Positions 36,288 through 44,393 of a stretch of DNA of 64,000 nt are shown piece after piece (positions within the stretch are counted from its first letter, which is position 1; each line of letters begins with the position of its first letter). Origin of the DNA: JAFGXF01 sp963732595 (GTDB taxonomy: Bacteria > Chloroflexota > Anaerolineae > Anaerolineales > Anaerolineaceae); NCBI GenBank assembly GCA_963732595.1, contig CAVSZZ010000002.1:1302001-1366000 (forward strand). Direction: 5' to 3'. The notes beneath the pieces were generated by a model. That model searched no databases and was not told the origin of the DNA. It saw only the letters and a program-made list of their open reading frames with translations. A program made the translations under genes and the position numbers.

Positions 36288-37013
36288 ATGAAGACTGAAG
36301 TACTTGAAAACCGATCCTTCCGTTATCTGGATGCCATCACGGCATTATTCGTGACCGTCTTGATCATCAGCAACATCGCCTCTTCGGCCAAGATCGTCGA
36401 CTGGGGGTTCTCGATTGCCGGTATCCCGATGGCTTTCGACGCTGGCACATTGCTTTTCCCGGTCAGCTACATCTTTGGAGATATCCTGACCGAGGTGTAT
36501 GGCTATCGGCGCTCGCGGCGGGTGATTTGGATGGGTTTCACCTGCCTGGCGATTGCCTCCATCGTTTTATGGCTTGTTAAGATCCTGCCAGGGGAGGTGA
36601 CCTGGCAGGGGTATGCCGGGCAGGCTGCTTATAATGCCATCCTGGGTGCCATGAGCACCGGGGGTATCGTGGCCGCGAGCCTGCTGGCTTATCTGATCGG
36701 TGAATTTACCAATTCGGTTGTGCTGGCAAAAATGAAGGTGGCAACCCGGGGTTCATGGTTGTGGATGCGCACAATCGGTTCGACTCTGGTGGGTGAAGGT
36801 ATCGATACCCTGGCTTTTATAGCGATAGCCTCCCTTTTCGGTGTTTTCCCCTGGGTATTATTCTGGACGCTGGTAGTGACCAACTATCTGTTTAAAGTGG
36901 GCATTGAGGCGATGATGACCCCGGTAACCTATCTGGTGGTAGGCTGGTTAAAACACAGCGAGCGCGAGGATTATTTCGACACACGTACCAATTTTTCCCC
37001 ATTTGCCAGGTAA
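36288..37013 (+). CDS. Queuosine-precursor transporter, YhhQ/VUT family
   Basis: The 241-residue membrane protein has about six helices and the family signature: FVTVLIISNIASSAKIVDWG near the start, FDAGTLLFPVSYIFGDILTE, and SWLWMRTIGSTLVGEGIDTL in the second half. YhhQ-type proteins import preQ0, preQ1 or queuine. It lies 4 kb from the Tgt-family gene, which supports a queuosine-type salvage route. No de novo gene for preQ0 or for QueA is in the window. It is flanked by RsmE and RsmI genes on the other strand. Confidence 0.88.
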   Translation: MKTEVLENRSFRYLDAITALFVTVLIISNIASSAKIVDWGFSIAGIPMAFDAGTLLFPVSYIFGDILTEVYGYRRSRRVIWMGFTCLAIASIVLWLVKILPGEVTWQGYAGQAAYNAILGAMSTGGIVAASLLAYLIGEFTNSVVLAKMKVATRGSWLWMRTIGSTLVGEGIDTLAFIAIASLFGVFPWVLFWTLVVTNYLFKVGIEAMMTPVTYLVVGWLKHSEREDYFDTRTNFSPFAR

Positions 37014-37017
37014 TAAG

Positions 37018-37689
37018 CTATTTGTCGGGTTTTCCGGCGATGACCACGGTGTATTCACCGCGGATCTTTTCAACCGTGATGCGGGTCACCAATTCGGATA
37101 AGCTGCCGCGCAGAGTGCTCTCGAACATTTTCGTCAGATCGTTCGATACGGATGCCTGACGGTCGCCAAAGACGGCCAGGGCATCTGTGAGGAAGGCTGC
37201 CAACCGGTAAGGACTCTCGTAATATACCAGTGTGTAGGGGCTTTCCACATCTGTTGCCAGAAACTTTTGTCTTGCCATGGGTTTGTGTGGTGGGAAACCG
37301 CGAAAGGTGAAGCTGTGGAGGGGCAGCGCGGAAAGTGTGGCAGCCATGATCACAGCTGATGGGCCGGGGATGGCGGTCAACTCCAGGTCGTGGTCAACGG
37401 CAGCCCGCACCAGCAGATAGCCCGGATCAGAGATTCCCGGAGATCCCGCATCAGTCACCAGAGCGACATTTTTGCCGGACTCAAGCAGATCGATCAATCT
37501 GGCAACGGTCTTCTGTTCGTTATAAGCATGGAAGGAAATCTGGGGTTTCTGGATTTCGAAATGCTTTAATAGGAAACCGGTCTTGCGGGTATCCTCGCTG
37601 GCAATGATATCCACTTCCTTGAGGACTTCGAGTGCCCGCAGGCTAATATCTCCGAGGTTGCCGATCGGGGTTGCTACCAGGTAAAGCAT
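37018..37689 (-). CDS. rsmI: 16S rRNA (cytidine-1402-2'-O)-methyltransferase RsmI
   Basis: The 223-residue protein begins MLYLVATPIGNLGDISLRAL and has DIIASEDTRKTGFLLKHF, ALVTDAGSPGISDPGYLLV, LTAIPGPSAVIMAATLSALP and TFRGFPPHK, the tetrapyrrole-methylase fold blocks diagnostic of RsmI. It methylates the ribose of C1402 in the 16S decoding centre. It is slightly shorter than the E. coli protein, lacking part of the C-terminal domain. A membrane-protein gene lies 4 bp upstream on the same strand. Confidence 0.93.
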   Translation of the reverse strand: MLYLVATPIGNLGDISLRALEVLKEVDIIASEDTRKTGFLLKHFEIQKPQISFHAYNEQKTVARLIDLLESGKNVALVTDAGSPGISDPGYLLVRAAVDHDLELTAIPGPSAVIMAATLSALPLHSFTFRGFPPHKPMARQKFLATDVESPYTLVYYESPYRLAAFLTDALAVFGDRQASVSNDLTKMFESTLRGSLSELVTRITVEKIRGEYTVVIAGKPDK

Positions 37690-37693
37690 CGGG

Positions 37694-38197
37694 TTAGTCG
37701 ACTATGAAAAGCGCCCAGATCAACCACAGCCAGCTCATGATTAAGGTGATGAAGAAACGAATGGCCATGCCCGTGATGCAACCGACTGACATTCCTCCCA
37801 TCGAGTCGAAGGCTTTTTTAAGGTCGCGAATGCGGATCGCTTCCACAACGAAAAGCGCAACCAGGGCTGCCAACAACCCCACAAATGGGGTGGCGATAAT
37901 GCTGACAATGATCATGGTCAAGAAACTGACACCGATGGCAACCCAACTCGTATCCTTCTTGCGCGCCCCGGCACCCATCATATAGTTATCGATAAGATTG
38001 CCCACAACCAACAGGATGGTGATGACAGCAAAGATCAATCCACTCCCCCAATTGAATCCGTGGATCAAGCCATACCCCAGGATCGACAGCCATGTGACTG
38101 TAACGGCTGGAAAGAACGGGATGAAATTTCCAAGCACCCCGATCAGAAGGCCGATTACGACGATGGTATCCAGTGAGCCTTCCAGAAATGGGTTCAT
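37694..38197 (-). CDS. DUF456-family membrane protein
   Basis: The 167-residue protein has four or five hydrophobic helices, including IVVIGLLIGVLGNFIPFFPA and WVAIGVSFLTMIIVSIIATP, with Gly-rich turns (FVGLLAALVALFVVEAIRIR) as in DUF456 proteins of unknown function. The start overlaps the serS stop by four bases, and RsmI follows 4 bp later, so serS, this gene and rsmI probably share a T-box-controlled transcript. Confidence 0.7.
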   Translation of the reverse strand: MNPFLEGSLDTIVVIGLLIGVLGNFIPFFPAVTVTWLSILGYGLIHGFNWGSGLIFAVITILLVVGNLIDNYMMGAGARKKDTSWVAIGVSFLTMIIVSIIATPFVGLLAALVALFVVEAIRIRDLKKAFDSMGGMSVGCITGMAIRFFITLIMSWLWLIWALFIVD

Positions 38198-39471
38198 AGT
38201 TCTCTCCTGATTATATCGATACCGCCCATCCAGGGTTTGAGGACCTCCGGCACCTTCACACTGCCGTCCTCTTGCTGATAATTTTCCATGATGGCGATCA
38301 TGATACGCGGTAATGCCAGGCCTGACCCATTCAGGGTATGGACGAAACGCGGTTTGCCGCCATCTGAAGGGCGGTACCGAATATTCGCGCGGCGTGCCTG
38401 GAAATCACCCACATTTGAAACGGAACTGACCTCAAGCCACTCATTGCAGCCGGCGGCCCAGACCTCGATATCGAAGGTGCGCTGGGAGGCAAAACTCAGG
38501 TCGCCGGTGCATTGTGCAACCACCCGGTAAGTCAAGCCCAGGCCGGCAGCGGTCTCCTCAGCATCCTTCAGCATAGCTTCATGTTCTGCCGCTGAATTCT
38601 CTGGAAGGCAGTATTTGTACATCTCAACCTTGTCGAATTGGTGGCCGCGTTTGATACCCCGCACGTCCTTCCCGGCGCTCATCTTCTCGCGCCGCCAGCA
38701 AGGTGTGTAAGCCGTGTATTTGATCGGTAAACTGGTTTCTTCGAGGATATCTCCGATATGCAATCCGGTTAAAGGGACTTCGGCAGTTGGCACGAACCAG
38801 AAATCCTCCTCAGCATCATGATAGAGGTTATCAGCGAACTTCGGCAGTTGGCCGGCTCCGAAAAGGATATCGCCTCGCAACATGAATGGCAGGTATTTTT
38901 CGGTGTAACCCTGACGGACGTGGAGATCAAGCATCCAGGCGATGATGGCACGTTGCAATCGGGCACCGGCTCCGCTCAGGACATAGAAGCGGGTTCCGGA
39001 AAGTCTGGTTCCCTGCTCAAAATTCAATATGCCGAGTTCAGGACCCAGGTCCCAGTGCGCTTTGGGAGTGAATGCGAATTCGGGGATGGCACCGACTGTC
39101 TTGACGATCTTGTTATCCTGTTCACCAGCACCGACTGGAACGGCCGGGTCGGGAATATTGGGCAGGCTGGCAAGCTTTGTGGTCAACTGCTCATCCACCT
39201 GGCGAAGTTGTTCATCCAGCGCGGAAATCGCGTCGCCAACTGTGCGCATTGCATCGATCTTCGCTTGACGCTCAGCAGGGTCTTTCATCTGACCGATCTC
39301 CTTCGAGACGGCATTCCGTTCCGCCTTGCGCTTCTCATTCTCGGTGAGCACTTTTCGGCGTTCCAGGTCGAGTGCCAGGATCGCATCCACTGCGGATGGG
39401 TCTTCTGCACGTTTACGTAGAGCATCCCGTACGCGTTCGGGCTCTTCTCGGATCATATTGATATCAAGCAT
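38194..39471 (-). CDS. serS: Seryl-tRNA synthetase
   Basis: This class II synthetase of about 425 residues charges tRNA-Ser. I start at ATG 39471 (MLDINMIREEPERVRDALRK), preceded by AGGAG. The N-terminal coiled-coil arm covers about residues 30-100. Motif 2 is seen in TAYTPCWRREKMSAGKDVRG and GIKRGHQFDKVEMYKY, and motif 3 near the C-terminus in TLNGSGLALPRIMIAIMENY. Expression is controlled by a T-box leader directly upstream. Confidence 0.96.
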   Translation of the reverse strand: MLDINMIREEPERVRDALRKRAEDPSAVDAILALDLERRKVLTENEKRKAERNAVSKEIGQMKDPAERQAKIDAMRTVGDAISALDEQLRQVDEQLTTKLASLPNIPDPAVPVGAGEQDNKIVKTVGAIPEFAFTPKAHWDLGPELGILNFEQGTRLSGTRFYVLSGAGARLQRAIIAWMLDLHVRQGYTEKYLPFMLRGDILFGAGQLPKFADNLYHDAEEDFWFVPTAEVPLTGLHIGDILEETSLPIKYTAYTPCWRREKMSAGKDVRGIKRGHQFDKVEMYKYCLPENSAAEHEAMLKDAEETAAGLGLTYRVVAQCTGDLSFASQRTFDIEVWAAGCNEWLEVSSVSNVGDFQARRANIRYRPSDGGKPRFVHTLNGSGLALPRIMIAIMENYQQEDGSVKVPEVLKPWMGGIDIIRREL

Positions 39472-39493
39472 ATCGATCTCCTGTAGCACACAA

Positions 39494-39746
39494 GAAAATA
39501 AACGCCCCTTCACCTCGACAGGACGAAGGGGGTTCGTGGTGCCACCTGCTTTTACCTGATCGGATCAGGACTCTTTGTGGTGATAACGGTGCCGCCGGCA
39601 TCCTTATGACACCGGAGGTGTCTCTGCGGATGCATCCTGCCTTATCAGCGCCGGAGGGGATGGAATTGTCTGGCCTGCCGGCTTGCACCATCCGCCAGCT
39701 CTCTGTCAGGTTCAACAATCAGTTTCTCCGGGCAAGGATAACCCGT
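39494..39746 (-). promoter_or_regulatory. T-box riboswitch leader of serS
   Basis: On the minus strand the leader contains the T-box core AGGTGGCACCACG (39547-39535), which senses uncharged tRNA through its acceptor end. A stem I-like stretch AGAGAGCTGGCGGATGGTG lies near 39700-39680. The expression platform is a terminator hairpin CCCCTTC (39505-39511) with GAAGGGG (39525-39531) followed by GTTTATTTT; it competes with an antiterminator formed by the T-box bases. The downstream serS start implies a Ser specifier codon. A UCC in the stem I 3' side is a candidate but I have not proved its position. Confidence 0.88.
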
Positions 39747-39774
39747 ATTATACAGAATCGGACACGAGCGTCAA
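39747..39774 (-). promoter_or_regulatory. Sigma70-type promoter for the serS T-box transcript
   Basis: -35 TTGACG (39774-39769), 16-bp spacer, -10 TATAAT (39752-39747). It lies just upstream of the T-box leader and just after the stop of the preceding gene, so serS starts its own transcript. Confidence 0.8.
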
Positions 39775-39784
39775 GCCCGCAGGA

Positions 39785-40552
39785 TCACCTGGCCTTGTTC
39801 TCCCATTTTTTCACGGCTGCGCGAATGGTCTGTTGAACATCCGGATCGGTGACAGCATCTATGCTGTCAAATTGATGCGAGTCGATCCAAACGGCAATGC
39901 CATGTGTGGGCGTTTCGACCAATTCCAATCCGCGCTCGTATAGGGGGGTATCGGCGATCATGTCCTGAAGAATTTCATCGATCTCGCTCACGATATTTAG
40001 TGGTTTTATCGGTGCCGGGGGTGGTTTTTTAGCACCTTTCTTATCTTCGATGGAAGGTGGGATGACAACGGTTTCCGGGTTAACAGTCGCTGCCAGAGGG
40101 GTGGCAGGCACAGGTCTGATTGGGGTGGATTGCACAGGCGCGGTTTGTGAAGTGATGGTTTGTGAAGGTACCGGTTGGGTGAATGAGTCGGTAAAAGGCG
40201 CCTGGGAGGGCTGCTCAACCTGGACTGCCGCAGGTGTGGCAGTGGCGGGGCGGGGTGTCGTATCCTGGACACCCATAAAACGTTTAAGCTGGCTGTAGAT
40301 GGTCTCCAGGCGAGATCGTTGATCCGCACGCATCTCATTTACATGGAGAAAAGTCGAACCGTCCAGATCCACGATCAAGTTGCCGCCCTCTTTATCATGC
40401 CATAATAAGATGTTGTCGATACCGCGAGCCGTGCTTTCAGATGGTGTGGCACCCTTGGAGGAATCCCCACGCAATGCATTGATCATCAAACCGATGAGCA
40501 GCCCGATGATAATGCCCGCCCCGGCGGTTACAAGTATGACGGTCATGTCCAT
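39785..40552 (-). CDS. Membrane-anchored protein with Pro/Thr-rich linker, unknown function
   Basis: The 255-residue protein has an N-terminal helix (ILVTAGAGIIIGLLIGLMIN), then a small folded region (ILLWHDKEGGNLIVDLDGST). A low-complexity linker of Pro, Thr, Gln and Val follows, then a C-terminal helical domain (VSEIDEILQDMIADTPLYER ... GIAVWIDSHQFDSIDAV). No family is recognised. The layout suggests a membrane-tethered cytoplasmic protein whose two small domains flank a flexible spacer. It is the gene just before the serS promoter. Confidence 0.6.
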   Translation of the reverse strand: MDMTVILVTAGAGIIIGLLIGLMINALRGDSSKGATPSESTARGIDNILLWHDKEGGNLIVDLDGSTFLHVNEMRADQRSRLETIYSQLKRFMGVQDTTPRPATATPAAVQVEQPSQAPFTDSFTQPVPSQTITSQTAPVQSTPIRPVPATPLAATVNPETVVIPPSIEDKKGAKKPPPAPIKPLNIVSEIDEILQDMIADTPLYERGLELVETPTHGIAVWIDSHQFDSIDAVTDPDVQQTIRAAVKKWENKAR

Positions 40553-40591
40553 CTGAATCGCTCCTGTCGATAATAGGTACAGATTGCCCTA

Positions 40592-41443
40592 TTATGCATC
40601 CTTTTTTGAATTTTGACGAATGAATTCACCGGTCAGTTTTACCCATTCAGACGGCTCGAGTGTCTGTGCTCTTCGAGTCGGATCAATACCGGCAGATACC
40701 AATAATTGCTCGCATTCCGGGATATTCAATCGCATGCCTGCCGATAGTGTGTTGCGAAGCATCTTGCGTTTCTGGCTGAAACCCGCCTTGACGATGCGAA
40801 AGAAGAGTGCCAGATCTTCCGCCGGCAGCAGTGGCTCTGCATGCGTGTCGATCAATATAACGGCTGAATCCACCTTCGGGGATGGGTAAAAAGCACCTGC
40901 CGGGATTGTTAATTCCAGGTGTGGTGCACCATATACTTGCACACTGACCGCCAGCAGACTCAATTCACCTGCTCTGGCACAAATGCGGAGAGCTACTTCC
41001 TTTTGAACGGTCAGGACCAGCCGGGCGGGTTTACGATGGGTCTCAAGAAGTTTGCGTATGACCGCTGATGTAATGTAATATGGCAGATTCGCCACAACAA
41101 TGTAACCGGCTGTACCCATCACGTTATCCAGGTCCAGGTCAAGGATGTTGGCGTGAATGACTTCCAGGTTGGAATGGCTCGATCCGGCATCTTCCAACAA
41201 GGGCAGAAAGCGTTGGTCAAGCTCGACTGCTACCACCCGTCCGGCGCGGTCGGCAAGTGCGCGTGTCAGGTTTCCAGGACCAGCACCGATCTCAAGCACA
41301 GTTGTCACAGGGTTGATGCCAGCCAGGTCGATGATTTGATTAATGATGTTGGTGTTAAATAGGAAATTTTGTCCCAGGCTTTTCTTGGGTTGGATTCCCT
41401 GATCCCGCAGCAATTTGGCAAAATTTGGCAGGTCGTTGTTCAT
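40592..41443 (-). CDS. rsmA: 16S rRNA dimethyladenosine transferase RsmA/KsgA
   Basis: The 283-residue enzyme dimethylates A1518 and A1519 near the 3' end of 16S rRNA. Signatures are KKSLGQNFLFNTNIINQIID, VLEIGAGPGNLTRALADRAG (SAM site), VVANLPYYITSAVIRKLLE (catalytic NLPY) and FYPSPKVDSAVI. The start overlaps the stop of the 3D-domain protein gene. That yabE-ksgA proximity is also known in Bacillus, supporting the assignment. Loss of this enzyme gives kasugamycin resistance in other bacteria. Confidence 0.95.
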   Translation of the reverse strand: MNNDLPNFAKLLRDQGIQPKKSLGQNFLFNTNIINQIIDLAGINPVTTVLEIGAGPGNLTRALADRAGRVVAVELDQRFLPLLEDAGSSHSNLEVIHANILDLDLDNVMGTAGYIVVANLPYYITSAVIRKLLETHRKPARLVLTVQKEVALRICARAGELSLLAVSVQVYGAPHLELTIPAGAFYPSPKVDSAVILIDTHAEPLLPAEDLALFFRIVKAGFSQKRKMLRNTLSAGMRLNIPECEQLLVSAGIDPTRRAQTLEPSEWVKLTGEFIRQNSKKDA

Positions 41444-42819
41444 GGCAGGATCCAGGGGATGTTGGCCGGGACAGGCGTCAGGAAATAGATGGTGATATTT
41501 GAGTGCCAGGGCACATAATCACTGTCGCTGTAACCCAGGTCAATCCAGTCTTTACCGGCGAAACCTGCACCGATATCGGCGATAACAGCGCTTCCATAGC
41601 CCGGTGCGTAAATATATTGACCATTCATCAGGTTGTACCAGGAGCGGATCACCCCTGCCACCCCTTTTTCAACTTTCATCCCGTTGGCGGTCGTTCCCAG
41701 GCACTCCGGCACACCCGAATTACAGGGGGAGTAGGAAGTGGCATATACGGTAACAGTGCGCCAGTATTCGATCGTCCGCCCGTCAACTTCGGCCGTACGG
41801 ATGACGACCTTTGTACCATAACCGATGATTTGAGGTTTGGCAGCAGTGGCCTGCCACTCAGTCTCGGTCTGGCGCGTGATTTCCTTGCCATCTTCATAAC
41901 GGACTTTAACCTGTTGCACGGTTAGCCCGTAAGCGCCTGGATCAAGGATTACCTGCTGGTCGAGTTCAGTATTTGCATCCGGTTGGTATAGGATTGTGTT
42001 GGGGACGGGGGTTTGATTTATTTGTATTTCCTCTCGGACACGAACCAGTCGGATGACACCATCCATTGGCACCGGCTGGTCTTCCTGCGGCTGGCAGTAA
42101 TCCAAACCTTGAGGATTTAAGCCGACATCCAACAATACACCGCTGACTGTTGTTGCACTGGAGCGCACCGTTTTGGAAATACCACCATCAATGATGGTTA
42201 GTTCGCGACCGCGGCTAAGTGAGATGGCAGTTGGCCCATCAAGGGGTGTGTTAAAGGGTGGGTCAAGCGTATCTCCGGGTTCCGGAATGATGCCCTGTTC
42301 CCACAGGGCGGCACCAACAGTTTCCGCGGATGAATAAAAATCAAGGGTGATCTCGCCGTCGCTGAAGTGCAATGGGATAGCTTGGCGATACTGAAGTGTA
42401 TGGCGTTCCGCAGGTGCCAACAGGCTATCAATGGTGGCTGGCTGCCCATCTGCGATCAGTGAATCGTAGGGAAAGATGGGAATGCCTGCCTCAAGCAATA
42501 GATTGAGCGGGTGTCGTTCGATTGATGCGAATGTCGTCAGTTGCCCATTGTTAAAGACATCGACTTCGGCGCTCGTCGTCAGGCTGACTCGCCGGGAGAA
42601 AAGCAGGGGTAGCCAAGCAGGGGGGTGAACCTCATCACCGGATTGGATGGTATAGCCCTGATTCTTAAGGACTGTGCTGGCTGTTAATCCTCTTGAGGAG
42701 AGAATGGTTTCCTGGCCGTCCGTCTCGAGTGTCACCGGCTGGAGCAGCATCAATGCGCAGAGAAGTACTCCCAGTAGAAAAGAGCCGATAGCCGGATAAA
42801 GAAGCGTTTTGGTTTTCAA
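41440..42819 (-). CDS. YabE-like secreted protein with DUF348, G5 and 3D domains
   Basis: The 459-residue protein has an N-terminal hydrophobic segment (AIGSFLLGVLLCALMLLQPV). DUF348-type ubiquitin-like repeats follow (ILSSRGLTASTVLKNQGYTI and later copies). A G5-like segment is KVRYEDGKEITRQTETEWQA. The C-terminal 3D domain has TVYATSYSPCNSG and AVIADIGAGFAGKDWIDLGY, with the three conserved aspartates. Such proteins are cell-wall lytic or resuscitation-promoting-factor-like enzymes. It should be exported and act on peptidoglycan. Confidence 0.85.
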   Translation of the reverse strand: MKTKTLLYPAIGSFLLGVLLCALMLLQPVTLETDGQETILSSRGLTASTVLKNQGYTIQSGDEVHPPAWLPLLFSRRVSLTTSAEVDVFNNGQLTTFASIERHPLNLLLEAGIPIFPYDSLIADGQPATIDSLLAPAERHTLQYRQAIPLHFSDGEITLDFYSSAETVGAALWEQGIIPEPGDTLDPPFNTPLDGPTAISLSRGRELTIIDGGISKTVRSSATTVSGVLLDVGLNPQGLDYCQPQEDQPVPMDGVIRLVRVREEIQINQTPVPNTILYQPDANTELDQQVILDPGAYGLTVQQVKVRYEDGKEITRQTETEWQATAAKPQIIGYGTKVVIRTAEVDGRTIEYWRTVTVYATSYSPCNSGVPECLGTTANGMKVEKGVAGVIRSWYNLMNGQYIYAPGYGSAVIADIGAGFAGKDWIDLGYSDSDYVPWHSNITIYFLTPVPANIPWILP

Positions 42820-42860
42820 AGCTTGATTATGAGAATTTTACACCAGGTAAGGGTGTCTGT

Positions 42861-42892
42861 AAAAAAATGAAAACACCCCGGATGGGGTGTTT
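42861..42892 (-). terminator. Terminator after tRNA-Phe
   Basis: On the minus strand AAACACCCC-ATCC-GGGGTGTTT is followed by TCATTTTTTT. It lies directly downstream of the tRNA-Phe gene and before the YabE-like gene start. Confidence 0.9.
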
Positions 42893-42904
42893 GGACGGTT
42901 GGAG

Positions 42905-42977
42905 TGCCGAGAGACAGGATCGAACTGTCGACACCGCAATTTTCAGTCGCGTGCTCTACCAACTGAGCTATCTCGGC
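42905..42977 (-). tRNA. tRNA-Phe (GAA)
   Basis: The cloverleaf closes with GCCGAGA/TCTCGGC. The D arm has AGCTCAGTTGGTAGAGC, the anticodon stem-loop is CGCGACTGAAAATTGCG with anticodon GAA, and the T arm has GTTCGATCC in GACAGTTCGATCCTGTC. The discriminator base is A. CCA is not encoded; the next bases are CTCC. The gene has its own promoter and terminator. Confidence 0.96.
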
Positions 42978-42987
42978 ATGCGGGCTG

Positions 42988-43015
42988 ATTTTACCATAGG
43001 CAGGGAGGCTGTCAA
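42988..43015 (-). promoter_or_regulatory. Promoter of tRNA-Phe
   Basis: -35 TTGACA (43015-43010), 16-bp spacer, -10 TAAAAT (42993-42988). The tRNA 5' end follows 11 bases after the -10. Confidence 0.8.
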
Positions 43016-43119
43016 GAAAATCTCCAAAATACTCATGCTGAATTGTTATTTTTCAGGATCCGTAATATTCTGGTACTATATTAAGGGAATGATTATCCGG
43101 TTATTTCCCCCTTTTTCCT

Positions 43120-43148
43120 TTGACAATCTACCCTGCGAACATTAAAAT
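43120..43148 (+). promoter_or_regulatory. Promoter of the coaE gene
   Basis: -35 TTGACA (43120-43125), 17-bp spacer, -10 TAAAAT (43143-43148). The coding start is 42 bases downstream. This is a near-consensus sigma70 promoter. Confidence 0.75.
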
Positions 43149-43189
43149 GAGAGTATCGATAATCCTACCTATTCAACAATGGACACCAC

Positions 43190-44335
43190 GTGAGCAAATG
43201 GCCAGGTAAGTTCATCATCGGTCTGACCGGTAACATCGCCACCGGAAAAAGTGTCGTGCGACGCATGCTTGAGCACTTGGGAGCCTATGGCATCAATGCC
43301 GACACCCTGACCCACCGGGTACTGTCGCGTGGAGCGCCAGGTTATCAGCCGGTGGTCGAGCTGTTCGGCAAGCGCATACTCAATCCGGACGGCGAAATCG
43401 ATCGAGAAAAGCTTGGTAAACTGGCCTTTAATGATCCCAATGCACTTGCCGACCTGGAATCGATTGTCCACCCATTCATCATGCAAGCCATCGACTTGCT
43501 GATCAAACGCGCCCCACAGAAAGTGGTAACCATTGAAGCCATCAAGCTTCTTGAGAGCGGGTTGGCAGCCTGGTGTGATTCCGTCTGGGTGACAACCATC
43601 TCGCCGGAACTGCAGCTCGAACGTTTGACAAAGAAACGGATGCTGGCCCCGGCAGATGCCTTGGTGCGGGTCAAAGCCCAGGGTCCGCAAGCCGATAAGA
43701 TCAAGGCAGCTGATATTGTCATCAATAATGCCGGTTCCTTTGAGGACACCTGGACACAAGTCATGGCGGGCTGGAAGCGCATCGTTACAGCTGAATGGGA
43801 ACCACCATCAGCTCCGGTCGCACCCCGACCAGCACCAACCAGGGAGGAGTACATCGTCGAACATGGCAAGCCAGCCTTTGCCAGCGAGATCGCAGCCATG
43901 ATCTCACGTGTAGCTCAGGATGGGTATCCGCGTACACGCGAGGACATCATGGAGGCTTTCGGCGAGAAAGCCCTTATTCTGCTGCGCTGCAATGGGCAGA
44001 TCGTAGGGGTGACCGGATATCAGGTGGAAAACCTGGTTTCTCGAACCACCGACCTGTATCTACAGCACGACATCCCATACGAAAAAAGCCTGCCGTTACT
44101 GATCAAAGAGGTCGAACGCTCATCGAAGGAATTACAGGTTGAAGTGTCGCTTGTTTTCCCACCCCTTGGATTGGCAATCCCCCCGGAAGTGTGGGAAGAA
44201 CTTGGATATAAGAAGCAATTACCTGAAAAACTTGAAAGTTATGACTGGCAGCAGGCAGCCAAGGAATCAATGCCTTCAGGGACGGCCTTGTATTACCGCC
44301 AGCTGCGTAATGAGCGTGTACTGCGACCGATCTGA
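43190..44335 (+). CDS. coaE: Dephospho-CoA kinase fused to a C-terminal GNAT-like domain
   Basis: Residues 1-200 are CoaE, which phosphorylates dephospho-CoA in the last step of CoA synthesis: FIIGLTGNIATGKSVVRRML (P-loop), NADTLTHRVLSRGAPG, DREKLGKLAFNDPNALADLE and ADIVINNAGSFEDTW. A Pro-rich linker (PPSAPVAPRPAPTREE) leads to about 165 residues ending near RVLRPI. These have features of an N-acetyltransferase-like fold (LRCNGQIVGVTGYQVENLV; VWEELGYKK). Usual CoaE is about 200 aa, so this is a fusion. The start is GTG 43190; an upstream ATG at 43179 runs into a stop. Confidence 0.85.
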   Translation: MSKWPGKFIIGLTGNIATGKSVVRRMLEHLGAYGINADTLTHRVLSRGAPGYQPVVELFGKRILNPDGEIDREKLGKLAFNDPNALADLESIVHPFIMQAIDLLIKRAPQKVVTIEAIKLLESGLAAWCDSVWVTTISPELQLERLTKKRMLAPADALVRVKAQGPQADKIKAADIVINNAGSFEDTWTQVMAGWKRIVTAEWEPPSAPVAPRPAPTREEYIVEHGKPAFASEIAAMISRVAQDGYPRTREDIMEAFGEKALILLRCNGQIVGVTGYQVENLVSRTTDLYLQHDIPYEKSLPLLIKEVERSSKELQVEVSLVFPPLGLAIPPEVWEELGYKKQLPEKLESYDWQQAAKESMPSGTALYYRQLRNERVLRPI

Positions 44336-44393
44336 TTTAGGAACCACATGATCTATCGATTGTTAAAAAGATTAATCATCCAGGGAATGTCCA

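Noticed and set aside
42867..43145. Plus-strand open frame of 92 codons across the tRNA-Phe gene
   Set aside because: It covers a clear tRNA, its promoter and its terminator, so it is not a gene.
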